Shown here piece after piece: positions 36,132 to 46,019 of a DNA stretch of 64,000 bases. The stretch's first letter is position 1. Each line of letters begins with the position of its first letter. The position numbers and the translations under genes were made by a program. Source of the DNA: Fibrobacter succinogenes (GTDB lineage: Bacteria; Fibrobacterota; Fibrobacteria; Fibrobacterales; Fibrobacteraceae); NCBI RefSeq assembly GCF_902779965.1, contig NZ_CACZDK010000004.1, positions 212,950-276,949 on the forward strand, written 5' to 3'. The notes below the pieces were generated by a model that was given only the letters and a program-made list of their open reading frames with translations, searched no databases and was not told where the DNA came from.

Positions 36132-36890
36132 ATGAAAACTCCCGATAGCCGTTTCTATTGTCCGCTCATTAGCGTTGGTACCATTATCTTGGACGAAAAC
36201 GAAAGCAGCCATGCCGTACGCGTTTGCCGTGCTGCAAATGGCGACATATTGCAACTCTGCGATGGCCTCGGGCATTACGCCGACGCAACGATTACCAAGG
36301 CAGACGCCAAGGCCTGCGAAGTCCGCGTAGATACGGTCGAAGACGCGCCCCTCAAGCGCCCGCGCCTGAATCTCGGTATCGCCTGCCTCAAGGATGACGC
36401 GCTCGAAGAAGTCGTATTCCATGCAGCACAAACCGAAACGGACAGCGTTATTTTCTTGCGTACAGACTATTCGCAGGAACCGAAAAATTCCGATTTGAAA
36501 AAGACAGTTCGCCGCGCCGAGCTGAAAGCGCTCGTGAGTTTAAAGCAATCGAAAAAGCCCTGGATGACACGCATCGAAGGGCCGATTGAATTTGCGGAAT
36601 GGCTTTCGCAGTATAAAGGAGACTTGATCCTCTGCGATATCGATGGAGTACGCAAATTGGATTTGGGTTTGGAGGAAAGCTCCGCAAACGGGAATGCCGC
36701 GGGCGGTTCCATAGCAAATGAAAATGCCGCACCGATTACTTTACTTGTAGGCCCGGAAGGCGGTTTTTCGCCCCGCGAAATCGAAGCGGTAAAATCGTTC
36801 AAGAACGGCAAAGTCCATTTGCTGAACCTCGGTAACACGCGCCTCCGCGCAAGAACAGCCGCAATAATTGCACTAGGGAAAGTTTTATAG
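36132..36890 (+). CDS. rsmE: 16S rRNA m3U1498 methyltransferase RsmE
   Basis: RsmE methylates U1498 of 16S rRNA. The SPOUT knot motif GPEGGFSPREIEA and the C-terminal LGNTRLRARTAAI are present; the latter usually reads RILRTETA. The N-terminal PUA-like part has the family HAVRVCRA stretch. At 252 residues it is normal. A region around residues 175-200 (SSANGNAAGGSIANENAA) looks like a low-complexity insertion. It is monocistronic, with palindromic sequence following. Confidence 0.9.
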   Translation: MKTPDSRFYCPLISVGTIILDENESSHAVRVCRAANGDILQLCDGLGHYADATITKADAKACEVRVDTVEDAPLKRPRLNLGIACLKDDALEEVVFHAAQTETDSVIFLRTDYSQEPKNSDLKKTVRRAELKALVSLKQSKKPWMTRIEGPIEFAEWLSQYKGDLILCDIDGVRKLDLGLEESSANGNAAGGSIANENAAPITLLVGPEGGFSPREIEAVKSFKNGKVHLLNLGNTRLRARTAAIIALGKVL

Positions 36891-36893
36891 GGC

Positions 36894-36978
36894 TATGAGG
36901 TATGAGCAACCGCTCAAAGCGAAGCGTGCTCAAAGTGCTTTAGCACGACCTCAAAGCACTTCAGTGCGACCCCATACC
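36894..36978. repeat. Chain of short palindromes after rsmE
   Basis: The stretch is bracketed by AGGTATG and CATACCT. Inside are GTGCTTTAGCAC (36935-36946) and GCACTTCAGTGC (36956-36967), separated by the repeated word CTCAAAG. It lies between convergent rsmE and purT. Confidence 0.6.
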
Positions 36979-36984
36979 TAAAAC

Positions 36985-38169
36985 CTACAAACTAACTTTG
37001 ACTTTTTCGCGCATAGCCATGACGGTTGCCTTGGCTTCTTCGACGGTGTTGCGACGAGCAAGGAGAACGCCCATACGGCGGTGTCCCTTGAGTTCCGGCT
37101 TTCCGAACAAGCGAAGGCCCGTATCCGGTTCTGCAAGAACTTCTTCGAGGCCGCTGAACTTCACGTGGTCAGAATCGCCATCGACGACGATAGCCTTCGA
37201 AGCGCTCGGGCCGTGGAATGCGATGTTTGGAATCGGGAGGCCAAGAATAGCGCGTGCGTGCAAAGCAAATTCGGAGAGGTCCTGAGAAATGAGCGTCACC
37301 ATGCCGGTGTCGTGCGGACGCGGAGAAACTTCGCTGAACAGGACTTCATCTTTACAGACAAACAGTTCCACGCCAAAGATGCCGCGACCGCCAAGGGCGT
37401 CCGTGACCTTCTTCGCAATCACTTTCGCTTGTTCCAAAAGTTCCGGTTTCATGGGCTGGGGCTGCCAAGATTCCTGATAGTCGCCACCCACCTGGTGGTG
37501 GCCAATCGGTTCTAGGAAGCTCGTACCAGCCACATGGCGGACCGTGAGCAAAGTAATTTCGTAATCGAACGGCACAAAGCCTTCGACAATCACACGGCTG
37601 GCAGCACCCGTGCGGCCACCCGTCTGAGAAATGTTCCAGGAGTTTTCAATGTCAGCTTCAGTCTTGATGACGCTCTGACCATGACCAGAAGAACTCATCA
37701 CCGGCTTCACCACGCACGGGATGCCAATTTCCTTGACCGCAGCCTTGAAATCTTCGAAGTTGTCGGCAAAGCGATACGGGCTCGTCTTGAGTCCAAGCTC
37801 TTCGGCAGCGAGTCGGCGAATGCCTTCGCGGTTCATCGTGAGCTTGGTAGCCTTAGCGGTCGGGATGACGTTGTAGCCTTCCTTTTCGAGTTCCACGAGC
37901 GTATCCGTTGCAATAGCTTCGACTTCCGGCACGATGTAGTCCGGTTTTTCCTTTTCAATAACGGCGCGGAGTTCCTTGCCATCGAGCATGTTGATCACGT
38001 AGCTGCGATGAGCCACCTGCATGCCAGGCGCGTTGGCGTAACGGTCCACAGCAATCACTTCGACGCCGAGGCGCATCATTTCGATGATGACTTCCTTGCC
38101 TAATTCACCTGCTCCGCAGAACAGGACCTTGGTTGCACTAGAACTTAGAGGTGTACCGATTTCTGCCAT
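36985..38169 (-). CDS. purT: Formate-dependent GAR transformylase PurT
   Basis: PurT makes formyl-glycinamide ribonucleotide from GAR, formate and ATP, an alternative to PurN in purine synthesis. It is an ATP-grasp enzyme of 394 residues with N-terminal [12 protein letters not shown] and [32 protein letters not shown] in the ATP-grasp loop, and C-terminal [14 protein letters not shown]. The matching region VRHVAG also fits. It suits an organism with active formate metabolism. The start at 38169 gives the expected N-terminus, with AGGAG upstream. Confidence 0.94.
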   Translation of the reverse strand: MAEIGTPLSSSATKVLFCGAGELGKEVIIEMMRLGVEVIAVDRYANAPGMQVAHRSYVINMLDGKELRAVIEKEKPDYIVPEVEAIATDTLVELEKEGYNVIPTAKATKLTMNREGIRRLAAEELGLKTSPYRFADNFEDFKAAVKEIGIPCVVKPVMSSSGHGQSVIKTEADIENSWNISQTGGRTGAASRVIVEGFVPFDYEITLLTVRHVAGTSFLEPIGHHQVGGDYQESWQPQPMKPELLEQAKVIAKKVTDALGGRGIFGVELFVCKDEVLFSEVSPRPHDTGMVTLISQDLSEFALHARAILGLPIPNIAFHGPSASKAIVVDGDSDHVKFSGLEEVLAEPDTGLRLFGKPELKGHRRMGVLLARRNTVEEAKATVMAMREKVKVSL

Positions 38170-38203
38170 ATAGTCTCCTTGATATGCTAAAAATATAGGA
38201 ATA

Positions 38204-38262
38204 GTAGGAAGTAGGAAGTAGGAAGTAGGAAGGAAATGTTTGGTAAAAGTGGTTAGTGGTTA
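38204..38262. repeat. Heptamer arrays between purT and the lipoprotein cluster
   Basis: Four GTAGGAA units (38204-38231) and, 17 bases later, two GTGGTTA units (38249-38262). Confidence 0.85.
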
Positions 38263-38299
38263 GGAAAAGCTTGGTAAAAGGGTTAGTACCCCATAGCCT

Positions 38300-40993
38300 C
38301 TAATCTTTCACACAGCGGACTGGCACGGCATAATTTTTATCTCTTTGTTTCAAAAGCGTTCGAAGAATATCTATAAAATGACCAAAACTTCCTGATATAT
38401 AAGCTTCAACATCATGTTTAAAATCCATAGAATAGGCGGAATCTCGGCTATTGCTTTCTGTAGAGCTCCAAAAATGTGCATCATTTTCAACAATTTTATC
38501 TTCTTCAAAATTTCCATCACTAGCCCTGCATCCGATAGGCAGGGCAGAAAATCCATAATCATCTCTACCGGCTGCATAGAACTTAAATTCGTTTTCAATC
38601 GGTCCAACTCTAGATTTAAGCAATGTATAAGCGTACTCTTCTCCGCCAGCAGATTTAATCAACGTTTCCCATTCCGCTTTTGATGGCAAATGAAAACCGA
38701 CAAGGCAAACATCTTTAGTCAAATTCCATGGATAAAAGCGACCATATTTAGAGCAATATTCAACGCTATCGAGATAACAATAACTCCCCTGCACATCGTA
38801 ATTCAAATTTTCCGCCATCCAAGTCTGCTTACCGATGGTGACAGTTTTATAAGTTTGTCCGTCACGGGAATCTATGACGCTATCTTTCACAACACTCGAA
38901 GGGTGAACGAAACCCGACTTTGATTTTCTATCTTTGACGCAACGAACAGAATACCGATTACGAACATCATCGCGATTGAAATGGGCATCCTCGCCATTAT
39001 CCAGGCTCACAGAATTCGAAACGTCATGGTCATCAACACTCCAAAAATTAGCGATTGAGCTCTCGAAATAAGTTCCGTTTTCAAAAGACGAACGACCCAC
39101 AGGAATCGCAGAAAATCCATAATCGTCCGTACCATTCGTTTCCCAACCCATCGTTGATTTGAGCATTTTTCCGGCAGATATTTTTCCACCCACCGCAGAA
39201 AACAAGATTTTCCATTCATATGTTGTTGGCAAATGAAAACCTGCAGGGCAAACTCCCTGCACAGGGTAAGCCCCAAGCGGTTTGCAAGTTGATTTATAAC
39301 CGCACCCCTCGCCATTCACGCCAAAAATTCCAGCACTATCCATCGCCGCGGCCCAAGTATAAAAGCGACCGTATTCAGCACACTTATCAGGATCATTGTT
39401 GAAACAGTAGCTATTGGCCGTTGCGTAGTTCAAATTTTCGGCCATCCAAGTTTGCGTGCCAATTGTGACCGTATTGTATTTGCGTCCATCGCGAGAATCA
39501 ACAAGCGTATCCTTGATAACATCTGAAGGCAAAACAACTTTTGCAACCTGCCTTTCGTCAAGAACGCAACGAACCGATAATCCCATATCCTTTGATTCTT
39601 TATACATATCGGCCTTATCATGGTAGTAACTCAGATTCACTGCATACGCGTCTTTTTTATTTTCAAAAAGGGAATCGCTCCAAAAAAACGAAAAATTTCC
39701 CTCAGCGCTATAAGTCCCATTATTACCATATCTAAAGCCAGCAGGGAGAACGGAAAATCCATAATCATCCGTTCCATCGCCACCGCCATGCCATCCCGAT
39801 TTTGACTTCAAAACCTTACCCACCAAGGACGAATCATTCATTCCAAGAACGTCCTCCGAACCAATTTGAGTATACATAACTTCAAAATCCATCCAGCCAA
39901 CATGATAAAACAAGCTCCTCCATTCACCTATTCTCGGCAGATGTGAACCCGAAGGGCACGCATTCATCGCAGCATCCCATGTATAAAGGCGACCGTACTT
40001 TTCACATTTGCCAGAATCATCTCCAAAGCAATAGCTACCCAAAGTATCATAATTCAAATTTTCAGCCATCCAAGTTAGAGAGCCGATAGTCACTGTTTTG
40101 TATTTTCGGCCATCGCGTTTATCCGTAAGCATTCCTTCAAGGACCGCCGAAGGTGGGAATTTCTCAAAAGATGACGAAGTTGCAGAAGAAGAGGATTCTT
40201 CATTTTTCACCGCCGTTTTCAAGCTTGACGATGAAATTTGCGGTTCAAAAGATTGATCATTTTTAACACAGCGAACAGAAAATCCACTTCCTTTATAATC
40301 ACCCTCTAATCCCACATCATCTCTGTAATATGACAAAGTAACACTATAGGCATTATTTTCATTTTTCTCTACAGAGCTCCAAAATCCAGCATATTCACTA
40401 TTTGCGAAAAAGTCATAAGGGACATTCCTATATTTACCATAACTAATGTGAGGTTCCCCATAAAAATCCTCATCGAGTCGAATCGCTCCAGAGGGTAAAA
40501 TCGAAAAACCATACTCATCCGTTCCTAGACCACCATAGTTCCAATCGAAAGTAGATTTTAGGGTCTTGCCTGCTACAGGCATTCCGCCAACAGTTGTAAA
40601 CAAAGTTTTCCATTCGGTAGTATCGGGCAAGTGCCAGCCCTCAGGGCAAGCATCCTTTGCAGCAGTCCACATATAAAGACGGCCATAATTAGCACAGTTA
40701 CTGATGTGGTCGCCATAACAAAAACTCGTACCCATGGTTGCTATGCCGTCTATTATAAATCTTGCTGTTTCGTAATTCAAATTCTCAGCCATCCAAATTT
40801 GATGGCCTATTTTTACGGTCTTGTAAATTTGTCCATCGCGAGGATCGACAAGCATTTCCGTAGATTCAGCTAAACGCAGTTCATCGCCAGTTGCGCAACC
40901 ATCAGCTTTAACTTCATTACGAGAAGCACCACACGCAGCTAGAGTCTCAAGCACAACTGCATAAAGAATCAACATTAAAATTCGTCTAGCCAT
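38300..40993 (-). CDS. Lipoprotein with four Fibrobacter major domains
   Basis: An 897-residue lipoprotein with lipobox LETLAAC (Cys20). Four copies of the Fibrobacter major paralogous domain (TIGR02145 type) begin near residues 49, 288, 497 and 703. Each has the same markers: a D-x-RDG-x-x-Y-x-T-V-x-IG start, WMAENLNY, YGR(L/F)Y, a HLP block, and VRCVKD at the end. A serine-rich linker separates the first two. The repeated domain is presumed extracellular, with conserved Cys pairs. The gene starts 19 bases inside the end of the preceding lipoprotein gene. Confidence 0.85.
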   Translation of the reverse strand: MARRILMLILYAVVLETLAACGASRNEVKADGCATGDELRLAESTEMLVDPRDGQIYKTVKIGHQIWMAENLNYETARFIIDGIATMGTSFCYGDHISNCANYGRLYMWTAAKDACPEGWHLPDTTEWKTLFTTVGGMPVAGKTLKSTFDWNYGGLGTDEYGFSILPSGAIRLDEDFYGEPHISYGKYRNVPYDFFANSEYAGFWSSVEKNENNAYSVTLSYYRDDVGLEGDYKGSGFSVRCVKNDQSFEPQISSSSLKTAVKNEESSSSATSSSFEKFPPSAVLEGMLTDKRDGRKYKTVTIGSLTWMAENLNYDTLGSYCFGDDSGKCEKYGRLYTWDAAMNACPSGSHLPRIGEWRSLFYHVGWMDFEVMYTQIGSEDVLGMNDSSLVGKVLKSKSGWHGGGDGTDDYGFSVLPAGFRYGNNGTYSAEGNFSFFWSDSLFENKKDAYAVNLSYYHDKADMYKESKDMGLSVRCVLDERQVAKVVLPSDVIKDTLVDSRDGRKYNTVTIGTQTWMAENLNYATANSYCFNNDPDKCAEYGRFYTWAAAMDSAGIFGVNGEGCGYKSTCKPLGAYPVQGVCPAGFHLPTTYEWKILFSAVGGKISAGKMLKSTMGWETNGTDDYGFSAIPVGRSSFENGTYFESSIANFWSVDDHDVSNSVSLDNGEDAHFNRDDVRNRYSVRCVKDRKSKSGFVHPSSVVKDSVIDSRDGQTYKTVTIGKQTWMAENLNYDVQGSYCYLDSVEYCSKYGRFYPWNLTKDVCLVGFHLPSKAEWETLIKSAGGEEYAYTLLKSRVGPIENEFKFYAAGRDDYGFSALPIGCRASDGNFEEDKIVENDAHFWSSTESNSRDSAYSMDFKHDVEAYISGSFGHFIDILRTLLKQRDKNYAVPVRCVKD

Positions 40994-41976
40994 ATTTTCG
41001 ATTCTCCATTCTTCAATACAGGAGTATTCGCATAGCAGGTGTATTTACATCGTTTTAGTCCACCCATAAACTCTATACATACACATTCCTCCGTCAAAGG
41101 GTGGTCGTAAAATTTAATTCTCGGTCGATCCAAGTCATTCATTTTTAAGGGCCCCTCAGATTTTGGAGATTCCCCTTTAACACAACGAACGGAAAAACCT
41201 TTATTTTTATTTTCCAAAAGCAGCATCGCGACACTAGAAACATTCGCAAAACCCATGTATGGAATTTGGTTAGACTCGGTTTCTGTAGCACTCCATAAAA
41301 AACCATATTCACGTATTTTTTCGAAAGAACCATCTTCGTTCATGACACCGGTGGGGAGTGCCGAAAAACCGTACTTATCAGCAGCAAAATCGCATTGATT
41401 GCAATTTTTCCAGCTATCCTTAGACTTGAGCACACTTCCCGCCAAAAATTGTCCCCTTGCATGTTCTATCAACGAAACCAATTCATCATACGTCGGCAAA
41501 TGCCAGCCATCGGGGCACGCATTCATCGCCGCATCCCAAGTATAAAGGCGGCCATATCTCATGCAATTGCTCGCGTTATTTTTATAACAATAGCTACCGG
41601 CCATTTCGTAATTCAAGTTTCTTGCCATCCAGACTTGATCGTCAATAGTCACCATCTTGTAAACTTGACCATCGCGGATGTCACGGAAATATTCAATTTC
41701 ATTATCAAGCGCCGCATACTGCTTAGGGGCCTCTATGGAATCTGCGAAATCTGATCTTGGAACGGGGTCCGGGATGACAGCGGAAGAATCTGATTCCGGC
41801 ATGCTCCGGCTTTGCTCACTTCGGCGTTGCTCAGTGCTGACAGTGCAGGCAGCAGAATCTAAGGCAGGGATGACTGCGGAAGAATCCGACGACATATTTT
41901 TAGCGGAGCTGCACGCGGCAAGCATCGTCAAAGCTAAAAGCCACAAGAAAACAAATACAGGGATAAATTTATACAT
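40975..41976 (-). CDS. Lipoprotein with one Fibrobacter major domain
   Basis: A 333-residue lipoprotein with lipobox MLAAC (Cys22) and a Ser-rich segment containing two copies of SDSSAVIP. One Fibrobacter major domain follows from about residue 95 (DIRDGQVYKMVTI, VWMARNLNY, GRLYTWDAAMNACPDGWHLP, FSVRCVKG). It continues with an extra 60-residue Cys-containing tail not found in the other copies. Its end overlaps the start of the four-domain gene by 19 bases, indicating coupled expression. Confidence 0.82.
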   Translation of the reverse strand: MYKFIPVFVFLWLLALTMLAACSSAKNMSSDSSAVIPALDSAACTVSTEQRRSEQSRSMPESDSSAVIPDPVPRSDFADSIEAPKQYAALDNEIEYFRDIRDGQVYKMVTIDDQVWMARNLNYEMAGSYCYKNNASNCMRYGRLYTWDAAMNACPDGWHLPTYDELVSLIEHARGQFLAGSVLKSKDSWKNCNQCDFAADKYGFSALPTGVMNEDGSFEKIREYGFLWSATETESNQIPYMGFANVSSVAMLLLENKNKGFSVRCVKGESPKSEGPLKMNDLDRPRIKFYDHPLTEECVCIEFMGGLKRCKYTCYANTPVLKNGESKIWLDEF

Positions 41977-42057
41977 AAATACGCCGTTCGTTTATGAAGG
42001 CAATATACAAAATAAGAAGAGGCAAGGAGCGAGCCCATAACTCATAGCCCATTCCCT

Positions 42058-43899
42058 CTAATCCTTCACGCAACGGACGGTGTACATATTTCTTTTATCG
42101 TCGTTGATAATATTTGTATGTTCATTACAGCAAATGTTCATGACTGAAGCACTATCCGCTTTTACACTCGTAGAATTCCAGAATCCAGCACAAAAACCAT
42201 TCATATAAAAGCCTTCTTCTACATTCCAATTCCCTATAGGACGTACCGCAAAGCCATAGTCATCCGTACCATTCCCTTCAACATCATTGCAATAATCACA
42301 CCAGCCAATTGTAGTTCCGTCTGTTTTACCTGCTAAATCTGTAGTTTTGAGTACTTTACTTGCGATTAAACGCCCACCAACCACAGAAACCAACGTGTTC
42401 CAATCCTTGTCCGTCGGCAAATGCCAGCCACTCGGGCATGCCTTCAACGCCGCAGACCACGTATAAATTCGATCTGATTCAGCACAGTTTTGGCTATCGT
42501 CGTATTCATTTTGGCATTTACTATTTTTAGTCTTATACCTTATATTTTCAGCCATCCAAGTTTGGCTACCAATTTTCACGGTCTTGTACGTTTTTTTGTC
42601 TCGCGGATCTTTAAAGGTTCCCCGAGCCACATTCGAAGGGGGTACAAAAGAAGAAGTCGCATTCGCTCCATTTTTTTGTTCATCATCTTTGATACAGCGA
42701 ATGCTATACGCATTGAACGAGAAATTATTTTGCAAAATTATGCTATCGTTACAGCAAGGCAAACATACAGCCGTATCAGACGAACCGTCCATTTCTATAG
42801 AATGGAAGCACGTCGTAAAACCGATTTTTTCATCATAGTCACTATAATTCATTCTATAGCCAGCGGGGAGTGCCGAAAAACCAAAATCATCCCTGCCGAA
42901 TCCATTTTCAAAGCGCCCCTTTTGGCGTTCACAATAATGCCAATCGCTTGAAGCCTTCAGCATTTTGCCAGCCACAGCTTCACCGCCCACAGCGTTAATC
43001 AGAGTTTCCCAGTCGGCCTTTCGGGGCAAGCGCCAACCCGCAGGGCAAATGTTTACAAGCGAACGCCAGTCATAAAGTTGTCCGTATTTTTCACAACTGC
43101 TAGAATCACCATAACAAAAACTGGACTGCGTTTTATAATTGAGATTTTCTGCCATCCAAGTCTGTTTGCCGATTTTGACTGTTTTGTATGTGCGGCCATC
43201 ACGAGAATCTTTCATGGTTTCCGCTTTTTGCTGTTGTTGCTTACCGCTCGGCAATTTATCTTTCACGCAACGCACGCTGAAACCAAAATTCTTGAGTTTA
43301 TGAATTAAATTATTTACATCGGAATTGTTTTGCAGATTTACAGCAAACGAGCTATCTCCATTGATTTCTGTAGCACTCCAGAAAAACACTTTGTCACCCA
43401 TTTTTCCAAACCTGTCTTCATCACTTTTAAAATACCCTGTAGGGAATGCCGAAAATTCCAAAATACCTAACCCATTAGCATTTCCGTCCCAACCTTTTCT
43501 AGAATTCAAAGATTGTTCGGCAGAAACATTCACACTCGCCATTCTCAAAAGATCCACCCAATCCGTTTCCGTCGGTAAACGCCACCCCGCAGGGCATGCT
43601 TCATTCGCCGCTTTCCACGTATAAAGACGACCGTACTTCATACAAAAACTTTCGTAATTGTTATAACACACGCTATATTCCGTTTCGTAATTCAGATTTT
43701 CCGCCATCCAAACTTTATCGCCAACATTTATAGTCTTGTAAATCTGACCGTCACGGGAATCCGTCATAGTTTCATATCCGACACCATCATGCAAAGAATT
43801 TTCCGCATCGTTAGACGAATTTCGCGTAGAGCCACACGCAGTCAAAACCACAAGCACCAACGTACTTGCAGCAGACAAAAAAACAACTCGTTTACTCAT
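42058..43899 (-). CDS. Lipoprotein with three Fibrobacter major domains
   Basis: A 613-residue lipoprotein with lipobox VLTAC (Cys22). Domains start near residues 44, 229 and 430. Each has TYKT(V/I) or IYKT, WMAEN(L/I), a YTW/YDW block, CP(A/S)GW(R/H)LP and VRCVKD. A good ribosome-binding site (AAAGGAT) precedes the ATG. It lies upstream of the one-domain and four-domain genes on the same strand, with gaps of about 80 bases. The three probably arose by local duplication. Confidence 0.83.
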   Translation of the reverse strand: MSKRVVFLSAASTLVLVVLTACGSTRNSSNDAENSLHDGVGYETMTDSRDGQIYKTINVGDKVWMAENLNYETEYSVCYNNYESFCMKYGRLYTWKAANEACPAGWRLPTETDWVDLLRMASVNVSAEQSLNSRKGWDGNANGLGILEFSAFPTGYFKSDEDRFGKMGDKVFFWSATEINGDSSFAVNLQNNSDVNNLIHKLKNFGFSVRCVKDKLPSGKQQQQKAETMKDSRDGRTYKTVKIGKQTWMAENLNYKTQSSFCYGDSSSCEKYGQLYDWRSLVNICPAGWRLPRKADWETLINAVGGEAVAGKMLKASSDWHYCERQKGRFENGFGRDDFGFSALPAGYRMNYSDYDEKIGFTTCFHSIEMDGSSDTAVCLPCCNDSIILQNNFSFNAYSIRCIKDDEQKNGANATSSFVPPSNVARGTFKDPRDKKTYKTVKIGSQTWMAENIRYKTKNSKCQNEYDDSQNCAESDRIYTWSAALKACPSGWHLPTDKDWNTLVSVVGGRLIASKVLKTTDLAGKTDGTTIGWCDYCNDVEGNGTDDYGFAVRPIGNWNVEEGFYMNGFCAGFWNSTSVKADSASVMNICCNEHTNIINDDKRNMYTVRCVKD

Positions 43900-43975
43900 G
43901 ATTCGTATCCTTTATTAAGGAATAACTACAAAATTAGTAAACGAGTTCCCAACTAATTTGCGTAAAAAGTTTTTA

Positions 43976-45547
43976 TTAGAACTTCATATCCACAGGATTG
44001 AAATTAAACTTCACGCCCGAACGGATCCAGGCATCGGAGCCATCTTCATTTTTATCGTGTGCAAGATTACGGTACACGCGGAATCCGCCACCCGCATAGA
44101 GCTTAAACCAATCCGATATTTTTCTTTCGTAAAGGGCATCTACGAGGAACTGTTTTTCAACAACGCCAGACAAAGAATTTTCGGATTTAACAGCTCTGTC
44201 GTAGTCCGTATAAAGTTCCTTGTTGCCTTGACGCAACCAAGCAAGCGAAAGCGTCGCCGAATGCACGCTCCCCTTCCAATTCATGTCGAACCACAAATCA
44301 AGAGCGTCGCCACCTCTGCGATACCCGATAGGATAATCGACAAAGTAAGCATCGGCATAATCACGGTCGCCCTGATCGCGGTAATTACTGCGATAATTGC
44401 GGCGCCCCGTATATTTCAAAAGCGGAAGCCTACTGTTGTTTGCCACCGGATCCGTGCGAACAACATCTAAGCGCCAAGAGAACGTTCCATGCTTGCGGGT
44501 TTCAAGTTCATGGTAATACCCAATCATATAATTTATAATGGAACGAGAAGTTCCCATGTCCTTGCGTTCGCCAACCGGACTTGAAATATCTTCCATGTTG
44601 ATTTGCGCATAAAATTTTGCACCGTTCGTCTTGTAGCCCAATTCTACAGATGTCGCCGCAGATGTATAGCCGGTCGCATAGTTGTCGTGCCAGTACATGA
44701 ACGGATTAATGGAACGGAATTCCAAAGACTTGCCACCAATCACACTTTGTTCAACAAGGTAAAGCCAAAACTTGCGTGTTTCGACACCGAGCCTGTGGAA
44801 AACCAAATTCTTCACGTTTTCGGTGTAAGTGCGGTTACGCTGGTTGCTGACCTGCTTTCCTGGCAGCGTACATTTTTGCGCAAAAGCCTCGCTTGAAGAA
44901 TCCTGGGGGCAGCCGGTTTCGTGATTCATCACATCGCCAAAAAGCCAAGCGTTTAATGAACTCAGCAAAAAGTCATAACGGAAAATGCCAATATTCAAAT
45001 TCCAATGAATACCATCGTGATAAGGCAAGCCACCGAGAAAGATATCGTTCTTCGAAATCTTCAAGTCTTCGGGATTGAATCGTCCGAATTGCACAAAGCC
45101 AACGGGATTATTCCATTTAGCATAGGCGTTAATCGGGACATTGATATCCAGTTCACTGGGCTTGTAAGTGAAATTCGTTTTGAGTTCACTGTTGAACCAA
45201 GCTTCCAAATCCTTGCGCAAAGGAGCTTCGAGCAAGAAATGGAAATTCTTGTAACCAGCACGGAAACTGAGCATAAAGAACGGCTCAATACGTTCTTCGT
45301 AACTGCGAGCCGTTTCAAGCGGAATGCGAAGCCCGCGCCAGTTGCTATTCGGGCTGCCATAATGCTCTGCGGTATCGACCGCAAAAACCGGATCGGTCGG
45401 GCCACCGTTAAACCCGAAATTGAAATCCGTCCCCAACTGGAAGTAACCGGACTTTTCGACAGACTTTTCAGACTGATTTTCAACAGAAGCAAACGACGCA
45501 ACCGCCAAAAACGCCCCTACAATAAAAATGGAAATTTGCTTTGTCAT
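43976..45547 (-). CDS. Outer-membrane beta-barrel protein
   Basis: A 523-residue protein with a signal peptide (cleavage near ASFAS) and a long run of alternating polar/hydrophobic strands rich in aromatic residues. It ends in Phe (VDMKF), as outer-membrane barrels do. The layout resembles capsule-assembly Wzi-type or porin-like proteins, but I cannot assign a family. It lies just upstream of the three-domain lipoprotein on the same strand, so the lipoproteins could be its partners at the surface (inference). No strong ribosome-binding site is seen. Confidence 0.65.
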   Translation of the reverse strand: MTKQISIFIVGAFLAVASFASVENQSEKSVEKSGYFQLGTDFNFGFNGGPTDPVFAVDTAEHYGSPNSNWRGLRIPLETARSYEERIEPFFMLSFRAGYKNFHFLLEAPLRKDLEAWFNSELKTNFTYKPSELDINVPINAYAKWNNPVGFVQFGRFNPEDLKISKNDIFLGGLPYHDGIHWNLNIGIFRYDFLLSSLNAWLFGDVMNHETGCPQDSSSEAFAQKCTLPGKQVSNQRNRTYTENVKNLVFHRLGVETRKFWLYLVEQSVIGGKSLEFRSINPFMYWHDNYATGYTSAATSVELGYKTNGAKFYAQINMEDISSPVGERKDMGTSRSIINYMIGYYHELETRKHGTFSWRLDVVRTDPVANNSRLPLLKYTGRRNYRSNYRDQGDRDYADAYFVDYPIGYRRGGDALDLWFDMNWKGSVHSATLSLAWLRQGNKELYTDYDRAVKSENSLSGVVEKQFLVDALYERKISDWFKLYAGGGFRVYRNLAHDKNEDGSDAWIRSGVKFNFNPVDMKF

Positions 45548-45575
45548 ATTGTAAATGTATTAAAACTAGCCAGAA

Positions 45576-45610
45576 GTAGTTAGTTATTAGTCATTAGTTC
45601 ATAGCTAATA
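45576..45610. repeat. Heptamer array upstream of the outer-membrane protein gene
   Basis: Five consecutive units: GTAGTTA, GTTATTA, GTCATTA, GTTCATA, GCTAATA. They lie about 30 bases upstream of the minus-strand start at 45547. Confidence 0.7.
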
Positions 45611-45719
45611 ATTAAAAAAACATATCCAAAGCGCACTCGCAAACAACCTCAAAGGGCAACACCCGACCTCACACCTCAAAACCTCTACAGAGCGGAGCGG
45701 ACATCCGTGAGCCACAAGT

Positions 45720-45925
45720 GCCTCGTATCAACGAGTCATCGAAGGCGACCTTTGACCACTTAGTGCTTTAGCACTTATGTGGGCATGGCCACCTTTAGGT
45801 GGGAGTGAGGCGAAGACGGAGTCTTGTATTACACAAGAGCCGAACGGTGCGCAAGAAGGACCACCCAGGCAGGGAGACCCGGGTGATCCCTTGTGTTGTG
45901 GTAGGTGCGCACTCACGCACCCATG
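45720..45925 (-). ncRNA. Candidate structured RNA downstream of ftsZ
   Basis: This 200-base stretch is a run of adjoining stems: CTCGT/ACGAG, AGTGCT/AGCACT, CCACC/GGTGG, AAGAC/GTCTT or the competing CTTGT/ACAAG, a long stem 45852-45893, and GGTGCG/CGCACC (45904-45921). In the long stem the only imperfect positions are C-A mismatches in plus-strand RNA but G-U wobbles in minus-strand RNA. This favours a minus-strand transcript, in the direction of ftsZ. I see no signature of RNase P, tmRNA, SRP or 6S RNA. Confidence 0.4.
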
Positions 45926-46019
45926 TGTGTGTGTTCTTTCTCGGAGGCGCACTCGAAAACATTCGAACGCACCAGGTCGAATTTTTGGTATTACAATGTA
46001 GGCTAACCGTTATTCACGA

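Noticed and set aside
45720..45925. RNase P RNA, tmRNA, SRP RNA or 6S RNA
   Set aside because: The universally conserved bases of each (for example the GGAAAGTCC core of RNase P and the tRNA-like ends of tmRNA) are absent on both strands.
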